From Multifurca ochricompacta (taxonomy: Eukaryota > Basidiomycota > Agaricomycetes > Russulales > Russulaceae), in contig WTXG01000140.1 of the NCBI GenBank assembly GCA_022496185.1, positions 1 to 64,000 of the forward strand: a stretch of 64,000 bases of DNA, written 5' to 3'. Both the position numbers and the translations under genes were made by a program. The notes beneath the pieces were generated by a model. The model saw nothing but the letters and a program-made list of their open reading frames with translations, was not told the DNA's origin and searched no databases. Positions 42,052 to 52,393 of this stretch are shown in pieces. The number at the start of each line of letters is the position of its first letter. Position 1 is the stretch's first letter.

Positions 42052-44620
42052 TCATTCCAGCACTTGGAGCATATGGTGGTCCCTAAATTGGACCTGGTAC
42101 TTCAGTCCTTCAAGAAATTCTCCAATAACCTTGATATTCTCATTTTCGGCCTCTTCAAACATCGAACCCTCTTGCAATGCTAGTTGGAAATCTTGTACTT
42201 CATCATCATCATCATCATCACCATTGTCATCATTGTCATCATTGTTGTCATTGCTGGCATCCTCTCTCTTGCCATCATCTGCTCCAGGGGCCACCTTATC
42301 TATTCTTGTAACATTTTGAGGTGCTGAGAGATCTTCACTATGTGGTTTCAAGAGGGGGTGACTCCATATTGGGGCTGTCTGCTGACACCTTACTTCAAGG
42401 AAGAACAGTGGTGAAACTGGCTGAACAGCTTGAACAAGATGTTTGCAGAGAAGGAACCAGTTCAGTACCATCACAGGACAGGTACAGATCCACTGCTTTA
42501 CATCTGGCTGATAAGCTTCATTAATAGGCATTGTTATAGGCATTTTCAATAGTTTCTTCCAATTTTGCTTGAATTGCTTACACCATGATGGGAGCTCTCA
42601 ATAATGGCCAGTATCTGTAAGTAAGCATTCTAACTTTTGATAATACAATGGTGCAAGTTTGGTGATCAGAATCCAGACTAGAAGATCACACCACAGCATG
42701 TGAAAGTGATGGAGGAAATCACACTTTATTTGTCACCAACTGGATCAAAGGTAAGTCTTGGAATTCTCAACAGCTGATCCATACTTACTGGCTTTCTAAA
42801 ATCATTGTTGTTTTCAAGACAGGTATTTCTGGATGTGCTGACTGCACCCACAGCTCCCACCAGCCCTTTTGATACCAGTTTTCCCAAAGGTATGCCCATG
42901 CCTCTTGTAAGTCATACTTAACACAGAACCTGTACATTTGCTGAACAGCCCACTTCTTGATCCCCTCAGGACTTGGGTGTGTGTACCCTGGAATCAATGG
43001 ATGGGCACAGTAATGCCTTTCTAGCATCATGACAATTGGCTGGTGGTAAATGGCCAGGCAAAAATTCTGTTGGGTTTCATTCTGTACCCCCTCCTTGTCT
43101 TCATCATCGCTGTTTTCAGGCTCATGTGGAATGATAGGTCTTTGTGACAAGGCTGGTGTGATGCAGAGGGGGGTACCTTGATGGTGATACATAGGTCCTT
43201 AGTTACCTGAGTTTCTTTATCAGTGTCATGATGATGTGATTTATGAGCAGGAGCAGGTTCTGGTGCTGATGTCAATGGTGCCTTTCATGCAGGAATAGTG
43301 ATGGACAAAGTATTGGATCCCCCTGTGATCATGTTCCAGGCACTTGTCTGTGCTTGTGTAGGGCATATGTTTTCTATATCATCAGGTACACTGCCCTCAT
43401 ATTCTTCAGGATCAATGCATCCAAGAGGGATAAACATCATGTCAATGAATGGAAACTCTATGTGGGCCTGCTGAACATTGTATGGCATTGTGGCAAGTTT
43501 TGCCTGATGCAGCTGACTCTGCACTGCTTGATGGAAGTGCCACCAGCATAAGTTGATCTTCATGTTCCAGACTTCTTTTGCCATGCTGATTTCTGCCATG
43601 TCTTTATCAACATGCATGAAGACTGGATTTATTTGATATGCCTCTTTGATGCATGTAGCCCATCCTGCAAGTGCTTTCTTTCATTTCCCCTGCTCTATTG
43701 ATGTTGCAGTCAACAGAAGGCAATATGACACTGGAAAGCCTGCATTATCGTGCTCTGCCATCACACTGTATAGCTCAAGATGCTTCAAGTTTGTATTATC
43801 TGGATGGATTTGTAAGCTTACTTTCCAAAAGTTAGATATGATATGCTTACATGTTGCATCAAGTCCTACTTTGATTATCTTTCCATGCAATGGCTTCTTG
43901 ATCTTTTTCATACCCCAACAAAGCATATCAACCCCTTCAGGAATGTTCTTCAGTAAGAAAACATCAACATCATTGTGATATTCATTAAGAAGCTTTCATG
44001 CTGAAGGTAGCTGTAGGTGATCACAATGCCAGAATATCTGGCTCATCTGGATCCAAGCTGCATGGATCTGTGCTGATGTTATGGATGGATATGTTGCCTG
44101 CACCTTTGTGACCATTGCAGCAGGTGTTAACCATTCAACGTTCTCTTGTAATTGTATCCATGGCACCAGGTGGCAGGGCAACATCAATGTAATGTACATG
44201 CTTCATGTGATGTTCAAGTTGAATGGTGATTGTCTTATCCCCTCCTGGCATGTGTCCTTGGCAAGTAATATGTAGTTGACTGCAGCATGGGTACCACTTC
44301 ATTCTGACATTATTGTGATGTTGCACATTTGGCACTTTGGAAACCGTTGATTTCTTCTTTCTTGCTTCATCCTGGCTGCACCAAAGCCACATTCAGTGCC
44401 CCATTTGCAGTTGCTTATGATCCTTCACACTAATCCAGTAAATGTCATATAATTATAGCATTGGGCATACCACTCATGTAAATCTATACCCTGTCACCCT
44501 CCAGATTTCCTTAACAATCATGTCAATGTGCTCTCTATCAGAAACCAGTGGGTCATTTGGAACAGTGAAAGTTCCTCTAAACTGTATATTGTGATATGCT
44601 CTAAATTGCATTTGAAGGGA
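42052..44620 (-). pseudogene. MULE (Mutator-like) transposase with SWIM finger, degenerate
   Basis: Read on the minus strand from 44620 down. N-terminal FAR1-like region: PNDPLVSDREHIDMIVKEIW, WGTECGFGAAR-like text, then CQGHMPGGDKTITIQLEHHM. MULE DDE core: LDATCKHIISNF, LKHLELYSVMAEHDNAGFPV, HVDKDMAEISMAKEVWN with a catalytic Asp, and the signature LCWWHFHQAVQSQL. Downstream: YCAHPLIPGYTHPSPEGIKK, LWENWYQKGWWELWVQSAHP. C-terminal SWIM zinc finger: WICTCPVMVLNWFLLCKHLV (CXC...CXH), then an Asp-rich tail encoded by a GAT/CAT microsatellite at about 42195-42262. Several frames must be joined, so the gene is dead. The transposase would cut and paste the element. Terminal repeats were not found. 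Confidence 0.85.
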
Positions 44621-44621
44621 G

Positions 44622-45506
44622 CTGTCAGGGTGGTGGTTCTGTCAGAGGGTAGTTCTCCCTTATTTTTCCAAGTGTAGCTCCTTCTGTCTGAACCAATTCT
44701 GTTCATTATAGTCTCACCTGACCACAAGATCCTTTTCCAGTCATCCACTGTCCAATTTTCATGGTAACCACTCTCTGACAGAACCACCACCCTGACAGTC
44801 AAGCATGGAGGAGGAAGAACTTATGGTATGGGGCTTGTATGGGATGAAATGGACTAGGAATGCTTACAGGGGTTTAGGGGATCATGAATCCATGCCAGTA
44901 CTATGATATTTTGGATGGTGGAGTGGTGGAAAGGTTTGAAAAGTAAGAAATGGTGGAGGGTGAAACCATGTTTCAGCAGGACAATGACCCAAAACACAAT
45001 TCCAAGAAGGCAAACCAGTGGTTTAAAGACAAGAATATTGAACCCTGGTATGGACAGCCCAATCCCTTGAAATATTAGCCCCATTGGACACCTCTGGGTG
45101 GATCTGAAGATGGATCTTAACCAGTCAAGAGGGTACCTGAGTTGTAGGAGAGGGTGGTGGAGGAGTGGAATAAAAATGCACCAGAATGATGGCAAAAGGT
45201 TATAGAAATGATGACTAAAAGGATTCAAGGAGTTACCAAGGCAAAAAGGGGTGAAATAAAGTAGCAATTGGGCAGATAGTGGATTTAAAATGTGGGTCAA
45301 AAAACTGTCCCAATGATTGATTGATTTGATTTGATCATAAAATGCTTATATGATGTCCAATTGATTTGATCCAAATTGGGCATGGTAGCCAGGAAGCAGG
45401 GCATTCAGACATACAGCCACACCATAACCAGATTCCTAATTGCTGAGGTGCTATAGAGTGAATACTAGAAATGGTGCAAACATTGGGACAGTTTTTTGAC
45501 CCACTG
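44622..45506. pseudogene. Tc1/mariner transposase with inverted N-terminal half
   Basis: Two halves of one transposase face each other. On the minus strand, 44773-44648 encodes WTVDDWKRILWSGETIMNRI and SYTWKNKGE; on the plus strand, 44773 onward encodes RTTTLTVKHGGG and, at about 44985, MFQQDNDPKHNSKKANQWF with the second catalytic Asp, a GHLW-like third-carboxylate block near 45085, and a C-terminus to about 45262. The break is flanked by two perfect 26-bp inverted copies of the same coding stretch (44622-44647 and 44773-44798). The right end (TIR about 45292-45506, tip TTTTTTGACCCACTG, then TA) is kept; the left end is missing and abuts the MULE. Confidence 0.85.
45292..45506. repeat. Tc1/mariner right terminal repeat with two opposed tip motifs
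   Basis: The outer tip (45481-45506) is the inverse of an inner motif at 45292-45315: GTGGGTCAAAAAACTG at the inner end and CAGTTTTTTGACCCACTG at the outer end. The TA target dinucleotide follows at 45507-45508. The same arrangement of about 215 bp recurs at both ends of the element at 51359-52270. Confidence 0.8.
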
Positions 45507-45508
45507 TA

Positions 45509-46480
45509 GATAACAAGGCCCCCAACTTCCCCTTCTTCACCAATAACCCAAACTCATCCATGTTTTTCCCACTTGAAATCCCCACTGGTGATGGAACCAA
45601 AGTCACAGCTAAGTACATCTTCTATACCAATGGAGGAATGGATGTGGCAGGATGTATGAAGAAGGACAGTCTGGTATATGGTGCACCCATTTATCTGGAA
45701 GAAAGGGAGACAGGTCATCTCCACCATACCATGAGTGATGAGCAGCTCCAGCACCTCACTGCCAATGACCCTCGTGCTTTTGCCATTAATGAGGTGCTGA
45801 ATGACATGAGACTGCCATGTCTCAAAGCCAAAGTCATGCAGCTGTGGAAGACATTGAAGTTATGAACCACCCTCAATCAACAGTATCAGGAGTACACAAA
45901 GCAAATGACAAGACTTAGTAGTGGGATATTCCAGGTTGAACAAGAATTGGGAAATATATGAAAGCAATTGGAGTCAGGAGATGCATACCAAAATATTGTG
46001 GAAAGGTACACCAACACATATTCTCAACCCCTCCCCCCACAGTCCTTGGGTGTGGCATCCATGCTGCTGCCCAACCATTTTGAGATGCCATGCATGCACA
46101 AGAACCCCAACAATATGCTGTGCTGGCAATGTGATAGCAAGTATCACCTGAGCTGGGTATGTCTGCTCAACTGCAAGTGGTGTCATCACTGCCACAGCAG
46201 TCTTCATTGGAGCCATCACTGCATTTTCCAACACATGGGTGTGGCACCCACCATCATCAATCCATCAGGATGGTGCAGTAAGTGTCTCACTCACAATGCT
46301 GGACATCAAGAAATTGATTGTCCTGTCTACAACATGTGCAGACAGTGCACCCATCATGGCCCCTATGGATTCCTCCACACCCATCAATGCCCAATCAAGA
46401 CAAACCATACCCTGGATGATTGTAACATAGTGGATGATTACTTGGACCTGGTACAGGATGATGATGGTGCACATTTCTAG
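45509..46480 (+). pseudogene. Ty3-H ORF3: zinc-knuckle array protein
   Basis: Best preserved zinc region of the ORF3 family. 45509-45865 encodes the core (NFPFFTNNPNSSMFFPLEIP, YIFYTNGGMDVAGCMKKDSL, YLEERETGHLHHTMSDEQLQ). A TGA at about 45862 is followed by QMTRLSSGIFQVEQELGNI and another TGA. An open frame from 45968 to 46480 (170 codons) holds CWQCDSKYHLSWVC, CHHCHSSLHWSHHC (both CX2CX4HX4C), CSKCLTHNAGHQEIDC, a fourth cluster CRQCTHHGPYGFLHTHQC and the acidic tail DDYLDLVQDDDG. All four Cys-pairs are kept. It is followed by the family purine tract and LTR. Upstream pol is missing because the Tc1/mariner element abuts. Unknown function. Confidence 0.82.
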
Positions 46481-46511
46481 CTGGGTCTGCTAGAACCAGA
46501 AGAGGGGGTGA

Positions 46512-47104
46512 TGTTATGACCCTTGTGTCTGCCCAGCCACCCTGTTTTCCTTAATCTATGTGACACAGACCCTTCTATGCCATCTGGACTTTCCTTCCTG
46601 ATCACATCTCCCTCCTATGTTCCCCCTCATGACTTATCCCCATGACTGACTTGTACTTGGATTGATACTTGTTTGCCTATGTCTACCCTTATCTCCTATC
46701 TTCTTATCTTCTTATCTTACAAACTGGACACTTACTTAATTCCCTATCAGAAGCCAAGCTCTATGCCCTCCACTTCTGGATATTCAGGCCCCACTTCCCT
46801 CCATACTTTTAGCTTAGATAATCACCACCTCCTTACATATATAAGTCCACAGTATCTACCTTGTAGACCCCAGACTTGACTTATTGAATGCATTGGTGTT
46901 TGTCTTCTGGACAGTCCCCTTGAACCTCAACTTAGTTGTCTCAGTGCTTTTGGCACTCTTCCACTTACCATTGTCATTGGGAACAGCTCCCTTTGACTTT
47001 GACTCATCCCATCTCCTCCAAGAAGTCATTAATGGCTTCTTAAACTTGAACCTTTGAAACACTGTTGCACAAGCCATGCAGAACATCCCACACCAGACAT
47101 AACA
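46512..47104 (+). repeat. Ty3-H 3' LTR
   Basis: 593 bp, TGTTATGACCC to CACCAGACATAACA. Contains TATATAAGTCC and AGACTTGACTT in the usual spacing. Confidence 0.92.
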
Positions 47105-47107
47105 CAC

Positions 47108-47468
47108 TGGTTCTGATGGAAGGTTCCATAGTCACACATCAGGCATCTAGATAGATAGATAAGAACCCTGATGACTAAGCTAGTCCAGCATGTATATATA
47201 CCCTAGCTAGTCTTGCTCAGATGGTTCCCCATCTTGAGCTTTTATGTCAATCAGAAGTCTTGTGGACCTTTACTTCCTTCCTTGTGTCTCACCACCCAAA
47301 CTTGTCCCTTTGGTGCTTTGTCCTTTGTGACTTAGTACACTGAGCTTGTGACCTTGGTTGACTCCATCATTGGATCTATTGACTCCACATCATTCCAAGA
47401 TCATCCCAACCTTGTCTCTGTGACCTAGCTGCCTGCACTCAACTGCATATGCCCCTCTGAGCATAACA
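47108..47468 (+). repeat. LTR of a further family (LTR-K), probably solo
   Basis: About 361 bp, TGGTTCTGATGG to CTCTGAGCATAACA, with TATATATACCCTAGCTAG near 47192. Supported by a second partial copy (48790-49077, same end GAGTGTAACA) and by an inverted 5' fragment at 50432-50514. A (GATA)n tract lies at about 47149-47162. Target duplication not found; the first bases differ from those at 50514. Confidence 0.65.
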
Positions 47469-48262
47469 ATCAGTCTCAGTTACATGCAGTTTGTGACATA
47501 GCCAGTTCCTGGTTCAAGCACATGAGCACTATTACAATAACCACATAGGACTAGTTCAAACCAGGTTTGAACCAGACCTCCAGTCCACTTACAGGGGAGA
47601 TAGCTATCATATAAGTGTTATCAAATAACAAAATCATCTACTAGTCATTATCCAGTAAGTATCAAAGACAATGGGCTGGGGGATCTGTTGGCTTTAAATG
47701 CATCCCAATAAAGGGACCTTATGCCAGACATTCTTAAGCCCACCTTCCTAGATAGGAAGGTAATGCACAATCCAATCAGCACACCCTGCATTTCATGTTT
47801 TTTTGTGTTTTTTTGTGTTTGTATAGATAACACAACTGATTCTTGTCTCAATTTAGATTGGACACATGATCTGACTTGAAATTTTGTAGGATAGTAGTTA
47901 TATGAATATAGTTTCTGTATAAGCAATTTTGAATGTATCTGATGGCCTCAAGTCCTACAAATGCATCATTTTCCACATTCTGTGCATTCTGTGCAGTTTT
48001 CAACAGGCATCTTTCATGTTATCTACATTATATGACAGCATTATATTATAGCAAAGGCATTGTGAATTTAATGACATAAAAAGACTGGTTAAGACCAGTC
48101 AAGACCAGTTTTTATCAGTCTTCTGGTGATGCTTGAAGTGTAAGACTGGTAACTGCATGAAGTGAAAAGTCCATTAACTGTAACCACAGTTCAGTCTTTT
48201 TTTGGTTAGGTTCAGTCCAGTTCCAGTTATTTTTCAGTTAAGCTAACCAGACCTTCACACCC
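47469..48262. repeat. hAT-like remnant sharing modules with 1102-2250 and 37558-38744
   Basis: Contains the palindromic CCTTCCTAGATAGGAAGG (near 47743), TAACACAACTGATTCTTGTC and TCTGTGCAGTTTTCAAC, all shared with the two other hAT-like elements, and terminal-type repeats GACCAGTC/CCAGTTCC near both ends. The right end GGTCTGGTT ... and the terminal CACACCCTA fit a hAT tip (TAGGGTGTGAAGG inverted). The left end is unclear. No gene. Confidence 0.55.
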
Positions 48263-48789
48263 TAGTTCCATCTAGCTTATCCTTCCTGATCATGTCTCCT
48301 TCTTATGCCTATCCCCATGGTTTGTCCCCATGACTGTGTATATGTCTGTTTACTATATGCTTATCTCTGTTGATTGTCTTTCTTATCTTTTATCTGTTTA
48401 TCTTTATGACCAGACACTTACTTAATTCCCTATCAGAAGCCAGGCTTTATGCCCTCCACTTCTGGATATTTGGGCCCCACTCCCCTCTGCAATAACATCT
48501 TAGATAATCACCTCTTACTTATGTATATAAGTCCATCATATCTACCCTGCAGACCTCAGACTTGACTTATTGAATACATCAGTGTTTGTCTTTCAGACAA
48601 GTCCCTTGAACTTCAGACTTAGTCATCTCAGTGCTTTTGGCACTTCTCCAATCAACATTGTCTTAGGGAACAGCCTCTTTGACTTTGACTCATCCCATCT
48701 CCTCCAAGGGGTCTTTAACAACTTCTTATTTAAAACCAAATGAACACTGTTGCACAAGTTGTGTGGAATGTCTCACACCAGACATAACA
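48263..48789 (+). repeat. Ty3-C-family LTR fragment, 5' truncated
   Basis: Matches the family LTR from GTTCCATCTAGCTTATCC to CACACCAGACATAACA and lacks roughly the first 50-60 bp, which are replaced by the hAT-like remnant. The sequence matches best the LTR at 49848-50431 in inverted orientation. Confidence 0.85.
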
Positions 48790-49077
48790 TATAATGTGTA
48801 TATATACCATAGCTAGTCTCGCTCAGATGTTCCCCATCTTGAGCTCCTGTGACAATCAGAAGCCTAGTGGACTTACTTGTTCTTCCCTTCCCTGCATCTC
48901 ATCACCTGGACTTGTCCTCCTTGGTGCATTGCCTTCTGGGTCATGTACACAGAACCTTGTGTGGACTTGAACATTGTTGGGGTGACTTGTGAGCACTTTG
49001 ACCCAAGATTGACTTTGGCCTTGTCCCTGTGACCTCACTGCCTGCACTCAATTGCATATGCCCCTCTGAGTGTAACA
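48790..49077 (+). repeat. LTR-K fragment
   Basis: The 3' 288 bp of LTR-K, from TATATATACCATAGCTAG to CTCTGAGTGTAACA, without its first 75 or so bases. Confidence 0.7.
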
Positions 49078-49825
49078 AGGACTACCTTGACTTCCAGATA
49101 CAATTTGGAGTCAACACCAAGAAGGGGAAGACTAGAGACCAGTGGAAGGCAGTGTTTGGAGTCAAACCAGTACATAATGCTCAGAGGGACCCAAATGTGA
49201 TGGATACCTCTGCAGATAGGACTCAAGCCAGGGATCTGCACAGAGAATGTACTGAAGGTGCAAAAGCTCTTATCTGCACAGCCTACCCACTTCACACCTT
49301 ATCAAGCCAATGACCAGGTCTGGCTCAAAGGATGAAATATTCACATGTGACCTTGTTGATGGCAAAGCAGAGTGGGAGGTGGAGTGAATTCTAGACTCAT
49401 TGAGAAGGGGAAGAGGGCACAGACTCCATTACCTGATCAAGTGGAAGGGATTCCCAGACTCTGACAGTTTGTGGGAACCAGCAGAGAACATCTTTGCCCT
49501 GACCCTGATCCAGGAGTTCCATTTACAACATCCTAAAGTGCCCAGAACAGTTAAAAGAAACAACCATACCCAACACATTCCCCAGTACATGCTTCCCCAG
49601 CAATGTCCTATCAACCAGAAATCCACTATGTCTTTCTCCACTTTCCCCATTGCCACCAATGCAGCCATTGACACCTTCCCCATGGCTAACCCCTCTTCCC
49701 ATCCTCTTTCCCCCATCAACTATGAGGCTGCCAAAGCTAGAGTTAAGCAGCAGTCCCCAAACCCCAATGACAACTTCACCCATTCCAAAGAACTGCACCC
49801 CAATGACCTGTTGGACATGGAGCTA
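49078..49825 (+). pseudogene. Ty3-L, internally deleted relative of Ty3-C
   Basis: Begins in the C-terminal part of gag (DYLDFQIQFGVNTKKGKTRD, DPNVMDTSADRTQA), then jumps at about 49230 directly into the end of integrase (text equivalent to LLSAQPTHFTPYQANDQVWL) and the chromodomain ([37 protein letters not shown]). Protease, RT, RNase H and the integrase core, about 3.2 kb by comparison with Ty3-C, are absent. Here the chromodomain frame runs on without a stop into the ORF3 N-terminus (IPQYMLPQQCPINQKSTMSF, SPINYEAAKARVKQQSPNPN). It ends at a TA followed by a Tc1-type tip. Confidence 0.88.
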
Positions 49826-49847
49826 CAGTGGGTCAAAAAACCATCCC
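49826..49847 (+). repeat. Tc1/mariner terminal tip fragment
   Basis: CAGTGGGTCAAAAAACC and a few more bases directly after a TA, matching the element tip at 45506 in inverse orientation. The rest of that element was replaced by the LTR that starts at 49848. Confidence 0.6.
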
Positions 49848-50431
49848 TGTTACATCTGGTGTGAGATGTTCCACACAACTTGTGTGACAGCATTCATTTG
49901 GCTTCAAATAAGAAGTCATTAAAGACCCCTTGGAGGAGATGGGATGAGTCAAAGTCAAAGAGGCTGTTCCCTAAGACAATGTTGATTGGAGAAGTGCCAA
50001 AAGCACTGAGATGACTAAGTCTGAAGTTCAAGGGACTTGTCTGAAAGACAAACACTGATGTATTCAATAAGTCAAGTCTGAGGTCTGCAGGGTAGATATG
50101 ATGGACTTATATACATAAGTAAGAGGTGATTATCTAAGATGTTATTGCAGAGGGGAGTGGGGCCCAAATATCCAGAAGTGGAGGGCATAAAGCCTGGCTT
50201 CTGATAGGGAATTAAGTAAGTGTCTGGTCATAAAGATAAACAGATAAAAGATAAGAAAGACAATCAACAGAGATAAGCATATAGTAAACAGACATATACA
50301 CAGTCATGGGGACAAACCATGGGGATAGGCATAAGAAGGAGACATGATCAGGAAGGATAAGCTAGATGGAACAGAAGGATCTGTGTCATGTAAATCAAAG
50401 AAAAGCAGATGGCTAGGCAAGGGTTGTAACA
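49848..50431 (-). repeat. Ty3-C-family LTR, minus strand
   Basis: 584 bp, TGTTACATCTGG to GGGTTGTAACA. Complete LTR, but the 5 bp on either side (ATCCC and TTCTA) do not match, so it is not a simple solo LTR in its original site. Confidence 0.88.
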
Positions 50432-50514
50432 TTCTAACAGCTTAGTCATCCAGGTACTATCTAACTGCCTGTGGTTCTAGGCATGTGACTATGGAACCTT
50501 CCATCAGAACCACA
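50432..50514 (-). repeat. LTR-K 5' fragment, inverted
   Basis: The complement reads TGTGGTTCTGATGGAAGG followed by TTCCATAGTCACA, equal to the start of LTR-K at 47108. From 50515 to 50755 I see nothing identifiable. Confidence 0.65.
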
Positions 50515-50755
50515 CCACCATCTTCCCATGTCAACTAAGGTTCTGCAGCCTTCTGAACACAAGGCATCAAACCTTACAGTCACATGATCTTCTATCTTAC
50601 CTCATGCCATTCCTTCTAGTCTTCTTTGTGGGACACCTGACTAATCCTTTGGCACTCTCCACTCTGTGGGTGCTTATCCCAACCAAGACAGACCAAATGC
50701 TTCACAATAGTTGTTGTGACTGTGTCCCCTGTGTCTGGCTGTGTAATGCTGGGTA

Positions 50756-51272
50756 TGTTGTGACAGTCCTGCTGCTGTCCTTCCTACATCTATCCCCAAA
50801 GCCAATCCCTGTGACTCCCCTTTGACATTGTTTACTTCATGCTTACCATTGTTTGGTCATCCCCCTATCACTTTATCTCTTATCTCTAAGACCAGACACT
50901 TACTTAATTCCCTATCAGAAGCCAGGCTTTACACCATCCACTTTCATATATTTGGGCCCACTTGATTCCATGATCCTTATCTCATAGATGCCTGCTGAAT
51001 TATGTATATAAGTCCACTGTAACTACATTGTAGACTTCAGACTTGACTTATTGAATACATTGGTGTTTGTCTTCTGGACAGTCCCCTTTGAACCTTGATC
51101 TAGTTGTCTCAGCACTTTTGGTGCCTTCCACTTAACATTGTCTTAGGGAACAGCCCCTTTGACTTTGACTCGTCCCTTTTACTCAAAGAGGTCCTATTGA
51201 CTTCTTATCTGAAACCCACAAAACCAAAGCTGTTGCACAAGTCATGCAGAACATCCCACACCAGACATAACA
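50756..51272 (+). repeat. Ty3-C-family LTR, plus strand
   Basis: 517 bp, TGTTGTGACAG to CACCAGACATAACA; shorter than the 576-593 bp of complete relatives, mainly at the 5' side. TATATAAGTCC and AGACTTGACTT are kept. No matching 5-bp flanks. Confidence 0.85.
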
Positions 51273-51356
51273 GAGGAGACAGGATGAGTCAAAGTCAAAG
51301 GGAGCCATTCCCAATGACAATGGTAAGTGGAAGAGTGCCAAAAGCACTGAGACAAC
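51273..51356 (-). repeat. Ty3-C-family LTR fragment, minus strand
   Basis: 84 bp complementary to the Ty3-H LTR interior (GATGAGTCAAAGTCAAAGG, CCAAAAGCACTGAGACAAC). It is truncated at TA by the Tc1/mariner MITE and does not resume on the other side. Confidence 0.75.
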
Positions 51357-51358
51357 TA

Positions 51359-52270
51359 CAGTAACCCACAAAACTGTTCCAATGTTTGGCTATCCTGAAG
51401 AGATTGACCTACCACACAATGAGAATAATTTCCAAAATTAGTAGAAATTGGTAGAGGATAGTGTAGCATCTAAGCTTCAATTAGAGCCTATACTGATGTC
51501 AATTGAGTCAGTGGTTCATGATATATAAAATGTTTTGTGTAGCAATGTCATTAGAATGGTTTTGTGGCCTATTGCACTTATGATGGAATGGGGGTGTATG
51601 ATATGGGAGGGGCCAGGTATGGCTTGAAAATTTGATGGGAGGATGGATGGGCATATTATGTTGATAGAGGAACCCATTAACAACTTCTGAAGTGCTCTAG
51701 TCACTTCCACATCTGTGTCTGCCCTGCCAGAGGAGATAAGGCAAACAGCATGCTGAGCATTTCTCTCTGTCAGCTCCTTGGTCTCCCTCCATTTGACTTG
51801 GGATGGTAAGGGCAGTATTGTATGACACATCTGGAGATGATAATAGTGCCATGGCCAGTCATAGTTGACACTTTAAGGGCAGATTTGCCTGAAGTGAGGA
51901 GGGAGAATGTGAGTCCTTTTGGCAGCAGAGAGGGCATGCATGGTAAGAAGCAAGTGTTGTTGATGATTATTTGGTGTATGTTAACTTATTTAACATTGTC
52001 ACATGACTGTCAATGCATTCCCATGACCACCAGATACCAGTTTTGTCATCTCACATGTTGGCCACAAAACTGTTCCAATGATAATGCCTCACAAAACATT
52101 TTATATATCATGAACTACTGATCCCATTGACATTATTATAGGCTCTAATTGAAGCTTAGATGCTACAGTATCCTCTACCAATTACTACTAAGTTTGGAAA
52201 TTATTCTCATTGTGTGGTAGGTCAATCTCTTCAGGATGGCCAAACATTGGAATGGTTTTGTGGGTTACTG
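51359..52270. mobile_element. Tc1/mariner MITE with long compound terminal repeats
   Basis: 912 bp between two TA dinucleotides (51357-51358, 52271-52272). Tips CAGTAACCCACAAAACTG and the inverse CATTGGAATGGTTTTGTG...GGTTACTG. Terminal repeats are about 215 bp long and each has an additional, inverted tip-like motif at its inner end (near 51545-51572 and 52058-52080). A minus-strand remnant inside (51830-51516) reads WRETKELTERNAQHAVCLIS, resembling the N-terminal helix-turn-helix of Tc1 transposases, so the element derives from an autonomous one by internal deletion. Confidence 0.85.
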
Positions 52271-52276
52271 TACCCT

Positions 52277-52298
52277 CTCAACCAGAATTCTGGTTGAG
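52277..52298. repeat. Perfect 22-bp palindrome
   Basis: CTCAACCAGAA followed by its exact reverse complement, centred on GAATTC, five bases beyond the right TA of the MITE. No known site recognised. Confidence 0.8.
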
Positions 52299-52393
52299 AT
52301 TATTTTGGGACTACAAAGTGCATATCATCCAATATAAGATCAAGCTACTTACTTACCTTTCACTCCAGTCTTTTCAACCTCATCTCTCACCTC

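Noticed and set aside
44854..45300. Minus-strand frame of 148 codons opposite the Tc1/mariner C-terminal half
   Set aside because: It is the antisense reading of the plus-strand transposase; no motifs of its own.
47148..47165. GATA repeat as a regulatory site cluster
   Set aside because: A short (GATA)n microsatellite inside an LTR fragment; no support for function.
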